The translations under genes and the position numbers were made by a program. Below are positions 1 through 12,392 of a DNA stretch of 64,000 bases, piece after piece. This stretch comes from Auanema rhodensis (taxonomy: Eukaryota; Nematoda; Chromadorea; Rhabditida; Rhabditidae). The stretch covers positions 16,569,638 through 16,633,637 of the forward strand of contig OZ059900.1 of NCBI GenBank assembly GCA_964057225.1, in the 5' to 3' direction. The notes below the pieces were generated by a model. That model was not told where the DNA came from. It did no database searches and saw only the letters and a program-made list of their open reading frames with translations. Position 1 is the stretch's first letter. Each line of letters opens with the position of its first letter.

Positions 1-2640
1 AAATATTTGAATGACAGCTTTATTACAATACGACTTAGTTTACTCAATTATATCAAGCTTCATGAACACGGACTGCTTGTGTAATATATAATAGCAATAA
101 TAGTTTCGTTTCTGTTTTTAATTAACTTTCCTGTACGCGAGTTATAATATTTAGAACGTGATTCCTTGATTATGAAAAACTTTCAGAGCCTGCACTGATA
201 ATATAATTGGAAACAGGCAGTACGCAATACGCAAACATTTGAATGACAGCTTTATTACAATACGACTTAGTTTACTCAATTATATCAAGCTTCATGAACA
301 CGGACTGCTTGTGTAATATATAATAGCAATAATAGTTTCGTTTCTGTTTTTAATTAACTTTCCTGTACGCGAGTTATAATATTTAGAACGTGATTCCTTG
401 ATTATGAAAAATTTTTAGAGCCTGCACTGATAATATAACTGGAAACAGGCAGTACGCGATACGCAAATATTTGAATGACAGCTTTATTACAATACGACTT
501 AGTTTACTCAATTATATCAAGCTTCATGAACACGGACTGCTTGTGTAATATATAATAGCAATAATAGTTTCGTTTCTGTTTTTAATTAACTTTCCTGTAC
601 GCGAGTTATAATATTTAGAACGTGATTCCTTGATTATGAAAAACTTTCAGAGCCTGCACTGATAATATAATTGGAAACAGGCAGTACGCAATACGCAAAC
701 ATTTGAATGACAGCTTTATTACAATACGACTTAGTTTACTCAATCATACCAATCTTCATGAACACGGACTGTTTGTGTAATAGATAATAGCAATAATAGT
801 TTCGTTTCTGTTTTTAATTAACTTTCCTGTACGCGAGTTATAATATTTAGAACGTGATTCCTTGATTATGAAAAACTTTCAGAGCCTGCACTGATAATAT
901 AATTGGAAACAGGCAGTACGCAATACGCAAACATTTGAATGACAGCTTTATTACAATACGACTTAGTTTACTCAATTATATCAAGCTTCATGAACACGGA
1001 CTGCTTGTGTAATATATAATAGCAATAATAGTTTCGTTTCTGTTTTTAATTAACTTTCCTGTACGCGAGTTATAATATTTAGAACGTGATTCCTTGATTA
1101 TGAAAAACTTTCAGAGCCTGCACTGATAATATAATTGGACACAGGCAGTACGCAATACGCAAACATTTGAATGACAGCTTTATTACAATACGACTTAGTT
1201 TACTCAATTATATCAAGCTTCATGAACACGGACTGCTTGTGTAATATATAATAGCAATAATAGTTTCGTTTCTGTTTTTAATTAACTTTCCTGTACGCGA
1301 GTTATAATATTTAGAACGTGATTCCTTGATTATGAAAAACTTTCAGAGCCTGCACTGATAATATAATTGGAAACAGGCAGTACGCAATACGCAAACATTT
1401 GAATGACAGCTTTATTACAATACGACTTAGTTTACTCAATTATATCAAGCTTCATGAACACGGACTGCTTGTGTAATATATAATAGCAATAATAGTTTCG
1501 TTTCTGTTTTTAATTAACTTTCCTGTACGCGAGTTATAATATTTAGAACGTGATTCCTTGATTATGAAAAATTTTTAGAGCCTGCACTGATAATATAACT
1601 GGAAACAGGCAGTACGCGATACGCAAATATTTGAATGACAGCTTTATTACAATACGACTTAGTTTACTCAATTATATCAAGCTTCATGAACACGGACTGC
1701 TTGTGTAATATATAATAGCAATAATAGTTTCGTTTCTGTTTTTAATTAACTTTCCTGTACGCGAGTTATAATATTTAGAACGTGATTCCTTGATTATGAA
1801 AAACTTTCAGAGCCTGCACTGATAATATAATTGGAAACAGGCAGTACGCAATACGCAAACATTTGAATGACAGCTTTATTACAATACGACTTAGTTTACT
1901 CAATTATATCAAGCTTCATGAACACGGACTGCTTGTGTAATATATAATAGCAATAATAGTTTCGTTTCTGTTTTTAATTAACTTTCCTGTACGCGAGTTA
2001 TAATATTTAGAACGTGATTCCTTGATTATGAAAAACTTTCAGAGCCTGCACTGATAATATAATTGGAAACAGGCAGTACGCAATACGCAAACATTTGAAT
2101 GACAGCTTTATTACAATACGACTTAGTTTACTCAATCATACCAATCTTCATGAACACGGAATGTTTGTGTAATAGATAATAGCAATAATAGTTTCGTTTC
2201 TGTTTTTAATTAACTTTCCTGTACGCGAGTTATAATATTTAGAACGTGATTCCTTGATTATGAAAAATTTTTAGAGCCTGCACTGATAATATAACTGGAA
2301 ACAGGCAGTACGCGATACGCAAATATTTGAATGACAGCTTTATTACAATACGACTTAGTTTACTCAATTATATCAAGCTTCATGAACACGGACTGCTTGT
2401 GTAATATATAATAGCAATAATAGTTTCGTTTCTGTTTTTAATTAACTTTCCTGTACGCGAGTTATAATATTTAGAACGTGATTCCTTGATTATGAAAAAC
2501 TTTCAGAGCCTGCACTGATAATATAATTGGACACAGGCAGTACGCAATACGCAAACATTTGAATGACAGCTTTATTACAATACGACTTAGTTTACTCAAT
2601 TATATCAAGCTTCATGAACACGGACTGCTTGTGTAATATA
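1..2640. repeat. Homogeneous A1 zone of satellite A
   Basis: The first eleven units are all of type A1 at 232 bp. They share CTGTTTTTAATTAACTTTCC, the pair TATAATATTT / CGTGATTCCTTG, and either ACTTTCAGAGCC or ATTTTTAGAGCC. Only a few point variants separate them: CATACCAATC in place of TATCAAGCTT (units at 697 and 2089), and GGACACAGG (units at 929 and 2321). The variant ATTTTTAGAG plus GCGATACGC recurs at 411 and 1571, 1,160 bp or exactly five units apart, suggesting a local five-unit duplication. The first clear A2-type features (CTTTTTTTAATTA, CCAGTACGC, TTATCAT) appear just after 2,660. Uniformity at this end suggests recent homogenisation here. Confidence 0.85.
188..218. repeat. Short inverted repeat GCCTG...CAGGC in satellite A (unit 1; in every unit)
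   Basis: Five-base arms GCCTG (188-192) and CAGGC (214-218) enclose 21 AT-rich bases. The arms are kept in A1, A2 and A3 units even where the enclosed sequence varies (AATTGGAAA, AACTGGAAA, AACTGGCAA). In units with CTGGAAACAG the right side also holds a tiny 3-bp stem around GAAA. The arms are short and may be chance. Confidence 0.4.
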
Positions 2641-2777
2641 TAATAGCAATAATAGTTTCGTTTCTTTTTTTAATTATTTTTCCAGTACGCGAGTTATCAT
2701 ATTTAGAACGCGATTGCTTCATAATGAAAAATGTTTAGAGCCTGCACTGATAATATAACTGGCAACAGGCAATACGC
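2553..2777. repeat. First A2-type (225-bp) unit of satellite A
   Basis: This is the first unit of the divergent A2 type. Against A1 it has CTTTTTTTAATTA for CTGTTTTTAATTA, CCAGTACGC for CCTGTACGC, TTATCATATT for TTATAATATT, CGCGATTGCTTCATAATG for CGTGATTCCTTGATTATG, and GGCAACAGG for GGAAACAGG. It is 225 bp long because 7 bp (GTACGCA) are missing from GCAGTACGCAATACGC. The lost block lies between two GCA trinucleotides, as expected for slippage. Most later A2 units also carry GATGATAGCAATGATAG in place of GATAATAGCAATAATAG; this one does not, so it is itself mosaic. A2 units are interspersed singly among A1 units to the end of the array. Confidence 0.85.
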
Positions 2778-4858
2778 AAACATTTGAATGACAGCTTTAT
2801 TACAATACGACTTAGTTTACTCAATCATACCAATCTTCATGAACACGGACTGTTTGTGTAATAGATAATAGCAATAATAGTTTCGTTTCTGTTTTTAATT
2901 AACTTTCCTGTACGCGAGTTATAATATTTAGAACGTGATTCCTTGATTATGAAAAACTTTCAGAGCCTGCACTGATAATATAATTGGAAACAGGCAGTAC
3001 GCAATACGTAAACATTTGAATGACAGCTTTATTACAATACGACTTAGTTTACTCAATTATATCAAGCTTCATGAACACGGACTGCTTGTGTAATATATAA
3101 TAGCAATAATAGTTTCGTTTCTTTTTTTAATTATTTTTCCAGTACGCGAGTTATCATATTTAGAACGCGATTGCTTCATAATGAAAAATGTTTAGAGCCT
3201 GCACTGATAATATAACTGGCAACAGGCAATACGCAAACATTTGAATGACAGCTTTATTACAATACGACTTAGTTTACTCAATCATACCAATCTTCATGAA
3301 CACGGACTGTTTGTGTAATAGATAATAGCAATAATAGTTTCGTTTCTGTTTTTAATTAACTTTCCTGTACGCGAGTTATAATATTTAGAACGTGATTCCT
3401 TGATTATGAAAAATTTTTAGAGCCTGCACTGATAATATAACTGGAAACAGGCAGTACGCGATACGCAAATATTTGAATGACAGCTTTATTACAATACGAC
3501 TTAGTTTACTCAATTATATCAAGCTTCATGAACACGGACTGCTTGTGTAATATATAATAGCAATAATAGTTTCGTTTCTGTTTTTAATTAACTTTCCTGT
3601 ACGCGAGTTATAATATTTAGAACGTGATTCCTTGATTATGAGAAACTTTCAGAGCCTGCACTGATAATATAATTGGAAACAGGCAGTACGCAATACGCAA
3701 ACATTTGAATGACAGCTTTATTACAATACGACTTAGTTTACTCAATTATATCAAGCTTCATGAACACGGACTGCTTGTGTAATAGATAATAGCAATAATA
3801 GTTTCGTTTCTGTTTTTAATTAACTTTCCTGTACGCGAGTTATAATATTTAGAACGTGATTCCTTGATTATGAAAAATTTTTAGAGCCTGCACTGATAAT
3901 ATAACTGGAAACAGGCAGTACGCGATACGCAAATATTTGAATGACAGCTTTATTACAATACGACTTAGTTTACTCAATTATATCAAGCTTCATGAACACG
4001 GACTGCTTGTGTAATATATAATAGCAATAATAGTTTCGTTTCTGTTTTTAATTAACTTTCCTGTACGCGAGTTATAATATTTAGAACGTGATTCCTTGAT
4101 TATGAAAAACTTTCAGAGCCTGCACTGATAATATAATTGGACACAGGCAGTACGCAATACGCAAACATTTGAATGACAGCTTTATTACAATACGACTTAG
4201 TTTACTCAATTATATCAAGCTTCATGAACACGGACTGCTTGTGTAATATATAATAGCAATAATAGTTTCGTTTCTGTTTTTAATTAACTTTCCTGTACGC
4301 GAGTTATAATATTTAGAACGTGATTCCTTGATTATGAAAAACTTTCAGAGCCTGCACTGATAATATAATTGGAAACAGGCAGTACGCAATACGTAAACAT
4401 TTGAATGACAGCTTTATTACAATACGACTTAGTTTACTCAATTATATCAAGCTTCATGAACACGGACTGCTTGTGTAATATATAATAGCAATAATAGTTT
4501 CGTTTCTGTTTTTAATTAACTTTCCTGTACGCGAGTTATAATATTTAGAACGTGATTCCTTGATTATGAAAAATTTTTAGAGCCTGCACTGATAATATAA
4601 CTGGAAACAGGCAGTACGCGATACGCAAATATTTGAATGACAGCTTTATTACAATACGACTTAGTTTACTCAATTATATCAAGCTTCATGAACACGGACT
4701 GCTTGTGTAATATATAATAGCAATAATAGTTTCGTTTCTGTTTTTAATTAACTTTCCTGTACGCGAGTTATAATATTTAGAACGTGATTCCTTGATTATG
4801 AAAAACTTTCAGAGCCTGCACTGATAATATAATTGGAAACAGGCAGTACGCAATACGC

Positions 4859-5024
4859 AAACATTTGAATGACAGCTTTATTACAATACGACTTAGTTTA
4901 CTCAATCATACCAATCTTCATGAACACGGACTGTTTGTGTAATAGATAATAGCAATAATAGTTTCGTTTCTGTTTTTAATTAACTTTCCTGTACGCGATT
5001 GGAAACAGGCAGTACGCAATACGC
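4859..5024. repeat. Truncated satellite A unit with a 66-bp internal deletion
   Basis: This unit is 166 bp instead of 232. It reads normally to CTGTACGCGA (4990-4999) and then jumps straight to TTGGAAACAGG, losing the stretch from GTTATAATATT to the TAATATAA before TTGG. The join has at most one base of microhomology. The unit boundaries on either side are intact, so this is a simple internal deletion rather than an insertion scar. It is the only unit of this length I found. It lies just left of the large duplicated segment (from 5,112) and is not copied with it. Confidence 0.85.
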
Positions 5025-5255
5025 AAACATTTGAATGACAGCTTTATTACAATACGACTTAGTTTACTCAATCATACCAATCTTCATGAACACGGACTGT
5101 TTGTGTAATAGATAATAGCAATAATAGTTTCGTTTCTGTTTTTAATTAACTTTCCTGTACGCGAGTTATAATATTTAGAACGTGATTCCTTGATTATAAA
5201 AACTTTCAGAGCCTGCACTGATAATATAATTGGAAACAGGCAGTACGCAATACGC
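5025..5255. repeat. 231-bp satellite A unit (1-bp deletion)
   Basis: The unit has TGATTATAAAAACTT where most A1 units have TGATTATGAAAAACTT, one base shorter. A length of 231 is divisible by three, and the change removes a frame break on the minus strand. As a result most such units show a minus-strand open frame of 72 codons (here 5084-5302). That frame begins with TTG, not ATG, and ends at a TGA in every unit, so I treat it as a by-product of the repeat and not as a gene. The same 1-bp deletion marks the units at 11,302-13,621, 15,019, 22,855-25,174 and 28,182-28,880. Confidence 0.8.
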
Positions 5256-5436
5256 AAACATTTGAATGACAGCTTTATTACAATACGACTTAGTTTACTC
5301 AATCATACCAATCTTCATGAACACGGACTGTTTGTGTAATAGATAATAGCAATAATAGTTTCGTTTCTGTTTTTAATTAACTTTCCTGTACGCGAGTTAT
5401 AATATTTAGAACGTGATTCCTTGATTATGAAAAATT

Positions 5437-7955
5437 TTTAGAGCCTGCACTGATAATATAACTGGAAACAGGCAGTACGCGATACGCAAATATTTGAATG
5501 ACAGCTTTATTACAATACGACTTAGTTTACTCAATTATATCAAGCTTCATGAACACGGACTGCTTGTGTAATATATAATAGCAATAATAGTTTCGTTTCT
5601 GTTTTTAATTAACTTTCCTGTACGCGAGTTATAATATTTAGAACGTGATTCCTTGATTATGAAAAACTTTCAGAGCCTGCACTGATAATGTAATTGGAAA
5701 CAGGCAGTACGCAATACGCAAACATTTGAATGACAGCTTTATTACAATACGACTTTGTTTACTCAATTATATCAAGCTTCATGAACAGGGACTGTTTGTG
5801 TAATAGATGATAGCAATGATAGTTTCGTTTCTTTTTTTAATTAACTTTCCAGTACGCGAGTTATCATATTTAGAACGCGATTGCTTCATAATGAAAAATG
5901 TTTAGAGCCTGCACTGATAATATAACTGGCAACAGGCAATACGCAAACATTTGAATGACAGCTTTATTACAATACGACTTAGTTTACTCAATCATACCAA
6001 TCTTCATGAACACGGACTGTTTGTGTAATAGATAATAGCAATAATAGTTTCGTTTCTGTTTTTAATTAACTTTCCTGTACGCGAGTTATAATATTTAGAA
6101 CGTGATTCCTTGATTATGAAAAAATTTTTAGAGCCTGCACTGATAATATAACTGGAAACAGGCAGTACGCGATACGCAAATATTTGAATGACAGCTTTAA
6201 TACAATACGACTTAGCTTACTCAATCATATCAAGCTTCATGAACAGGGACTGTTTGTGTAATAGATGATAGCAATGATAGTTTCGTTTCTTTTTTTAATT
6301 AACTTTCCAGTACGCGAGTTATCATATTTAGAACGCGACTGCTTCATAATGAAAAATGTTTAGAGCCTGCACTGATAATATAACTGGCAACAGGCAATAC
6401 GCAAACATTTGAATGACAGCTTTATTACAATACGACTTAGTTTACTCAATCATATCAAGCTTCATGAACAGGGACTGCTTGTGTAATAGATGATAGCAAT
6501 GATAGTTTCGTTTCTTTTTTTAATTAACTTTCCAGTACGCGAGTTATCATATTTAGAACGCGATTGCTTCATAATGAAAAATGTTTAGAGCCTGCACTGA
6601 TAATATAACTGGAAACAGGCAGTACGCGATACGCAAATATTTGAATGACAGCTTTATTACAATACGACTTAGTTTACTCAATTATATCAAGCTTCATGAA
6701 CACGGACTGCTTGTGTAATATATAATAGCAATAATAGTTTCGTTTCTGTTTTTAATTAACTTTCCTGTACGCGAGTTATAATATTTAGAACGTGATTCCT
6801 TGATTATGAAAAACTTTCAGAGCCTGCACTGATAATGTAATTGGAAACAGGCAGTACGCAATACGCAAACATTTGAATGACAGCTTTATTACAATACGAC
6901 TTTGTTTACTCAATTATATCAAGCTTCATGAACAGGGACTGTTTGTGTAATAGATGATAGCAATGATAGTTTCGTTTCTTTTTTTAATTAACTTTCCAGT
7001 ACGCGAGTTATCATATTTAGAACGCGATTGCTTCATAATGAAAAATGTTTAGAGCCTGCACTGATAATATAACTGGCAACAGGCAATACGCAAACATTTG
7101 AATGACAGCTTTATTACAATACGACTTAGTTTACTCAATCATACCAATCTTCATGAACACGGACTGTTTGTGTAATAGATAATAGCAATAATAGTTTCGT
7201 TTCTGTTTTTAATTAACTTTCCTGTACGCGAGTTATAATATTTAGAACGTGATTCCTTGATTATGAAAAAATTTTTAGAGCCTGCACTGATAATATAACT
7301 GGAAACAGGCAGTACGCGATACGCAAATATTTGAATGACAGCTTTAATACAATACGACTTAGCTTACTCAATCATATCAAGCTTCATGAACAGGGACTGT
7401 TTGTGTAATAGATGATAGCAATGATAGTTTCGTTTCTTTTTTTAATTAACTTTCCAGTACGCGAGTTATCATATTTAGAACGCGACTGCTTCATAATGAA
7501 AAATGTTTAGAGCCTGCACTGATAATATAACTGGCAACAGGCAATACGCAAACATTTGAATGACAGCTTTATTACAATACGACTTAGTTTACTCAATCAT
7601 ATCAAGCTTCATGAACAGGGACTGCTTGTGTAATAGATGATAGCAATGATAGTTTCGTTTCTTTTTTTAATTAACTTTCCAGTACGCGAGTTATCATATT
7701 TAGAACGCGATTGCTTCATAATGAAAAATGTTTAGAGCCTGCACTGATAATATAACTGGAAACAGGCAGTACGCGATACGCAAATATTTGAATGACAGCT
7801 TTATTACAATACGACTTAGTTTACTCAATTATATCAAGCTTCATGAACACGGACTGCTTGTGTAATATATAATAGCAATAATAGTTTCGTTTCTGTTTTT
7901 AATTAACTTTCCTGTACGCGAGTTATAATATTTAGAACGTGATTCCTTGATTATG
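5437..7955. repeat. 1,147-bp tandem duplication within satellite A (about 2.2 copies)
   Basis: Diagnostic variants recur exactly 1,147 bp apart. The rare GATAATGTAATTGG is at 5684 and 6831, and CTTTAATACAATACGACTTAGC is at about 6195 and 7342. The pattern begins after the TTTTTAGAG/GTTTAGAG difference near 5436/6583 and breaks near 7955, where ATTTTTAGAG replaces the expected ACTTTCAGAG. The duplicated block is five units of mixed A1 and A2 type. The same pair is present in the second large copy (15,372-17,890, shifted by 9,935), so this duplication is older than the 9.4-kb one. Confidence 0.8.
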
Positions 7956-8238
7956 AAAAATTTTTAGAGCCTGCACTGATAATATAACTGGAAACAGGCA
8001 GTACGCGATACGCAAATATTTGAATGACAGCTTTAATACAATACGACTTAGCTTACTCAATTATATCAAGCTTCATGAACACGGACTGCTTGTGTAATAG
8101 ATGATAGCAATGATAGTTTCGTTTCTTTTTTTAATTAACTTTCCAGTACGCGAGTTATAATATTTAGAACGTGATTCCTTGATTATGAAAAACTTTCAGA
8201 GCCTGCACTGATAATATAATTGGAAACAGGCAATACGC

Positions 8239-8702
8239 AAACATTTGAATGACAGCTTTATTACAATACGACTTAGTTTACTCAATTATATCAAGCTTCA
8301 TGAACACGGACTGTTTGTGCAATAGATGATAGCAAGGATAGTTTCGTTTCTTTTTTTAATTAACTTTCCAGTACGCGAGTTATAATATTTAGAACGTGAT
8401 TCCTTGATTATGAAAAATTTTTAGAGCCTGCACTGATAATATAACTGGAAACAGGCAGTACGCGATACGCAAATATTTGAATGACAGCTTTATTACAATA
8501 CGACTTAGTTTACTCAATTATATCAAGCTTCATGAACACGGACTGCTTGTGCAATAGATGATAGCAAGGATAGTTTCGTTTCTTTTTTTAATTAACTTTC
8601 CAGTACGCGAGTTATAATATTTAGAACGCGATTCCTTGATAATGAAAAACTTTCAGAGCCTGCACTGATAATATAATTGGAAACAGGCAGTACGCAATAC
8701 GC
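8239..8702. repeat. A3-type block, two satellite A units
   Basis: Two 232-bp units combine CAATAGATGATAGCAAGGATAG and CCAGTACGC (A2-like or private) with TTATAATATT and ACTTTCAG or ATTTTTAG (A1-like). The AAGGATAG variant is diagnostic. The same two-unit block lies at 18,174-18,637, as part of the large duplication. Further A3 blocks of two or three units lie at 27,202-27,665, 31,128-31,591, 33,413-33,876 and 35,712-36,407. Confidence 0.8.
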
Positions 8703-11301
8703 AAACATTTGAATGACAGCTTTATTACAATACGACTTAGTTTACTCAATCATACCAATCTTCATGAACACGGACTGTTTGTGTAATAGATAATAGCAAT
8801 AATAGTTTCGTTTCTGTTTTTAATTAACTTTCCTGTACGCGAGTTATAATATTTAGAACGTGATTCCTTGATTATAAAAACTTTCAGAGCCTGCACTGAT
8901 AATATAATTGGAAACAGGCAGTACGCAATACGCAAATATTTGAATGACAGCTTTATTACAATACGACTTCGTTGACTTAGTTTACTCAATTATATCAAGC
9001 TTCATGAACAGGGACTGTTTGTGTAATAGATGATAGCAATGATAGTTTTGTTTCTTTTTTTAATTAACTTTCCAGTACGCGAGTTATCATATTTAGAACG
9101 CGATTGCTTCATAATGAAAAATGTTTAGAGCCTGCACTGATAATATAACTGGCAACAGGCAATACGCAAACATTTGAATGACAGCTTTATTACAATACGA
9201 CTTAGTTTACTCAATCATACCAATCTTCATGAACACGGACTGTTTGTGTAATAGATAATAGCAATAATAGTTTCGTTTCTGTTTTTAATTAACTTTCCTG
9301 TACGCGAGTTATAATATTTAGAACGTGATTCCTTGATTATGAAAAATTTTTAGAGCCTGCACTGATAATATAACTGGAAACAGGCAGTACGCGATACGCA
9401 AATATTTGAATGACAGCTTTATTACAATACGACTTAGTTTACTCAATTATATCAAGCTTCATGAACACGGACTGCTTGTGTAATATATAATAGCAATAAT
9501 AGTTTCGTTTCTGTTTTTAATTAACTTTCCTGTACGCGAGTTATAATATTTAGAACGTGATTCCTTGATTATGAAAAACTTTCAGAGCCTGCACTGATAA
9601 TATAATTGGAAACAGGCAGTACGCAATACGCAAACATTTGAATGACAGCTTTATTACAATACGACTTAGTTTACTCAATTATATCAAGCTTCATGAACAC
9701 GGACTGCTTGTGTAATATATAATAGCAATAATAGTTTCGTTTCTGTTTTTAATTAACTTTCCTGTACGCGAGTTATAATATTTAGAACGTGATTCCTTGA
9801 TTATGAAAAATTTTTAGAGCCTGCACTGATAATATAACTGGAAACAGGCAGTACGCGATACGCAAATATTTGAATGACAGCTTTATTACAATACGACTTA
9901 GTTTACTCAATTATATCAAGCTTCATGAACACGGACTGCTTGTGTAATATATAATAGCAATAATAGTTTCGTTTCTGTTTTTAATTAACTTTCCTGTACG
10001 CGAGTTATAATATTTAGAACGTGATTCCTTGATTATGAAAAACTTTCAGAGCCTGCACTGATAATATAATTGGAAACAGGCAGTACGCAATACGCAAACA
10101 TTTGAATGACAGCTTTATTACAATACGACTTAGTTTACTCAATTATATCAAGCTTCATGAACACGGACTGCTTGTGTAATATATAATAGCAATAATAGTT
10201 TCGTTTCTGTTTTTAATTAACTTTCCTGTACGCGAGTTATAATATTTAGAACGTGATTCCTTGATTATGAAAAACTTTCAGAGCCTGCACTGATAATATA
10301 ATTGGAAACAGGCAGTACGCAATACGCAAACATTTGAATGACAGCTTTATTACAATACGACTTAGTTTACTCAATCATACCAATCTTCATGAACACGGAC
10401 TGTTTGTGTAATAGATAATAGCAATAATATTTTTGTTTCTGTTTTTAATTAACTTTCCTGTACGCGAGTTATAATATTTAGAACGTGATTCCTTGATTAT
10501 GAAAAAATTTTTAGAGCCTGCACTGATAATATAACTGGAAACAGGCAGTACGCGATACGCAAATATTTGAATGACAGCTTTAGTACAATACGACTTAGCT
10601 TACTCAATCATATCAAGCTTCATGAACAGGGACTGTTTGTGCAATAGATGATAGCAATGATAGTTTCGTTTCTTTTTTTAATTAACTTTCCAGTACGCGA
10701 GTTATAATATTTAGAACGCGATTGCTTCATAATGAAAAATGTTTAGAGCCTGCACTGATAATATAACTGGCAACAGGCAATACGCAAACATTTGAATGAC
10801 AGCTTTATTACAATACGACTTAGTTTACTCAATCATACCAATCTTCATGAACACGGACTGTTTGTGTAATAGATAATAGCAATAATAGTTTCGTTTCTGT
10901 TTTTAATTAACTTTTCTGTACGCGAGTTATAATATTTAGAACGTGATTCCTTGATTATGAAAAATTTTTAGTGCCTGCACTGATAATATAACTGGAAACA
11001 GGCAGTACGCGATACGCAAATATTTGAATGACAGCTTTATTACAATACGACTTAGCTTACTCAATCATATCAAGCTTCATGAACAGGGACTGTTTGTGTA
11101 ATAGATGATAGCAATGATAGTTTTGTTTCTTTTTTTAATTAACTTTCCAGTACGCGAGTTATCATATTTAGAACGCGATTGCTTCATAATGAAAAATGTT
11201 TAGAGCCTGCACTGATAATATAACTGGCAACAGGCAATACGCAAACATTTGAATGACAGCTTTATTACAATACGACTTAGTTTACTCAATTATATCAAGC
11301 T

Positions 11302-11982
11302 TCATGAACACGGACTGTTTGTGTAATAGATAATAGCAATAATAGTTTCGTTTCTGTTTTTAATTAACTTTCCTGTACGCGAGTTATAATATTTAGAACG
11401 TGATTCCTTGATTATAAAAACTTTCAGAGCCTGCACTGATAATATAATTGGAAACAGGCAGTACGCAATACGCAAATATTTGAATGACAGCTTTATTACA
11501 ATACGACTTAGTTTACTCAATTATATCAAGCTTCATGAACACGGACTGCTTGTGCAATAGATGATAGCAATAATAGTTTCGTTTCTGTTTTTAATTAACT
11601 TTCCTGTACGCGAGTTATAATATTTAGAACGTGATTCCTTGATTATAAAATCTTTCAGAGCCTGCACTGATAATATAATTGGAAACAGGCAGTACACAAT
11701 ACGCAAACATTTGAATGACAGCTTTATTACAATACGACTTAGTTTACTCAATCATACCAATCTTCATGAACACGGACTGTTTGTGTAATAGATAATAGCA
11801 ATAATAGTTTCGTTTCTGTTTTTAATTAACTTTCCTGTACGCGAGTTATAATATTTAGAACGTGATTCCTTGATTATAAAAACTTTTAGAGCCTGCACTG
11901 ATAATATAATTGGAAACAGGCAGTACGCAATACGCAAATATTTGAATGACAGCTTTATTACAATACGACTTAGTTTACTCAA
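11302..11982. repeat. Run of three 231-bp satellite A units
   Basis: Three consecutive units carry the 1-bp deletion in TATAAAAAC (or TATAAAATC) and repeat every 231 bp. The middle one has private changes, including GTACACAATACGC and TATAAAATC. The same three, with the same private changes, lie at 22,855-23,535 (offset 11,553). Minus-strand open frames of 72 codons, each starting with TTG, span most of each unit. They differ only by passively inherited substitutions and show no sign of being coding. Confidence 0.75.
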
Positions 11983-12392
11983 TCATACCAATCTTCATGA
12001 ACACGGACTGTTTGTGTAATAGATAATAGCAATAATAGTTTCGTTTCTGTTTTTAATTAACTTTCCTGTACGCGAGTTATAATATTTAGAACGTGATTCC
12101 TTGATTATGAAAAATTTTTATTGCCTGCACTGATAATATATCTGGAAACAGGCAGTACGCGATACGCAAATATTTGAATGACAGCTTTATTACAATACGA
12201 CTTAGCTTATTCAATCATATCAAGCTTCATGAACAGGGACTGTTTGTGTAATAGATGATAGCAATGATAGTTTTGTTTCTTTTTTTAATTAACTTTCCAG
12301 TACGCGAGTTATCATATTTAGAACGCGATTGCTTCATAATGAAAAATGTTTAGAGCCTGCACTGATAATATAACTGGCAACAGGCAATACGC

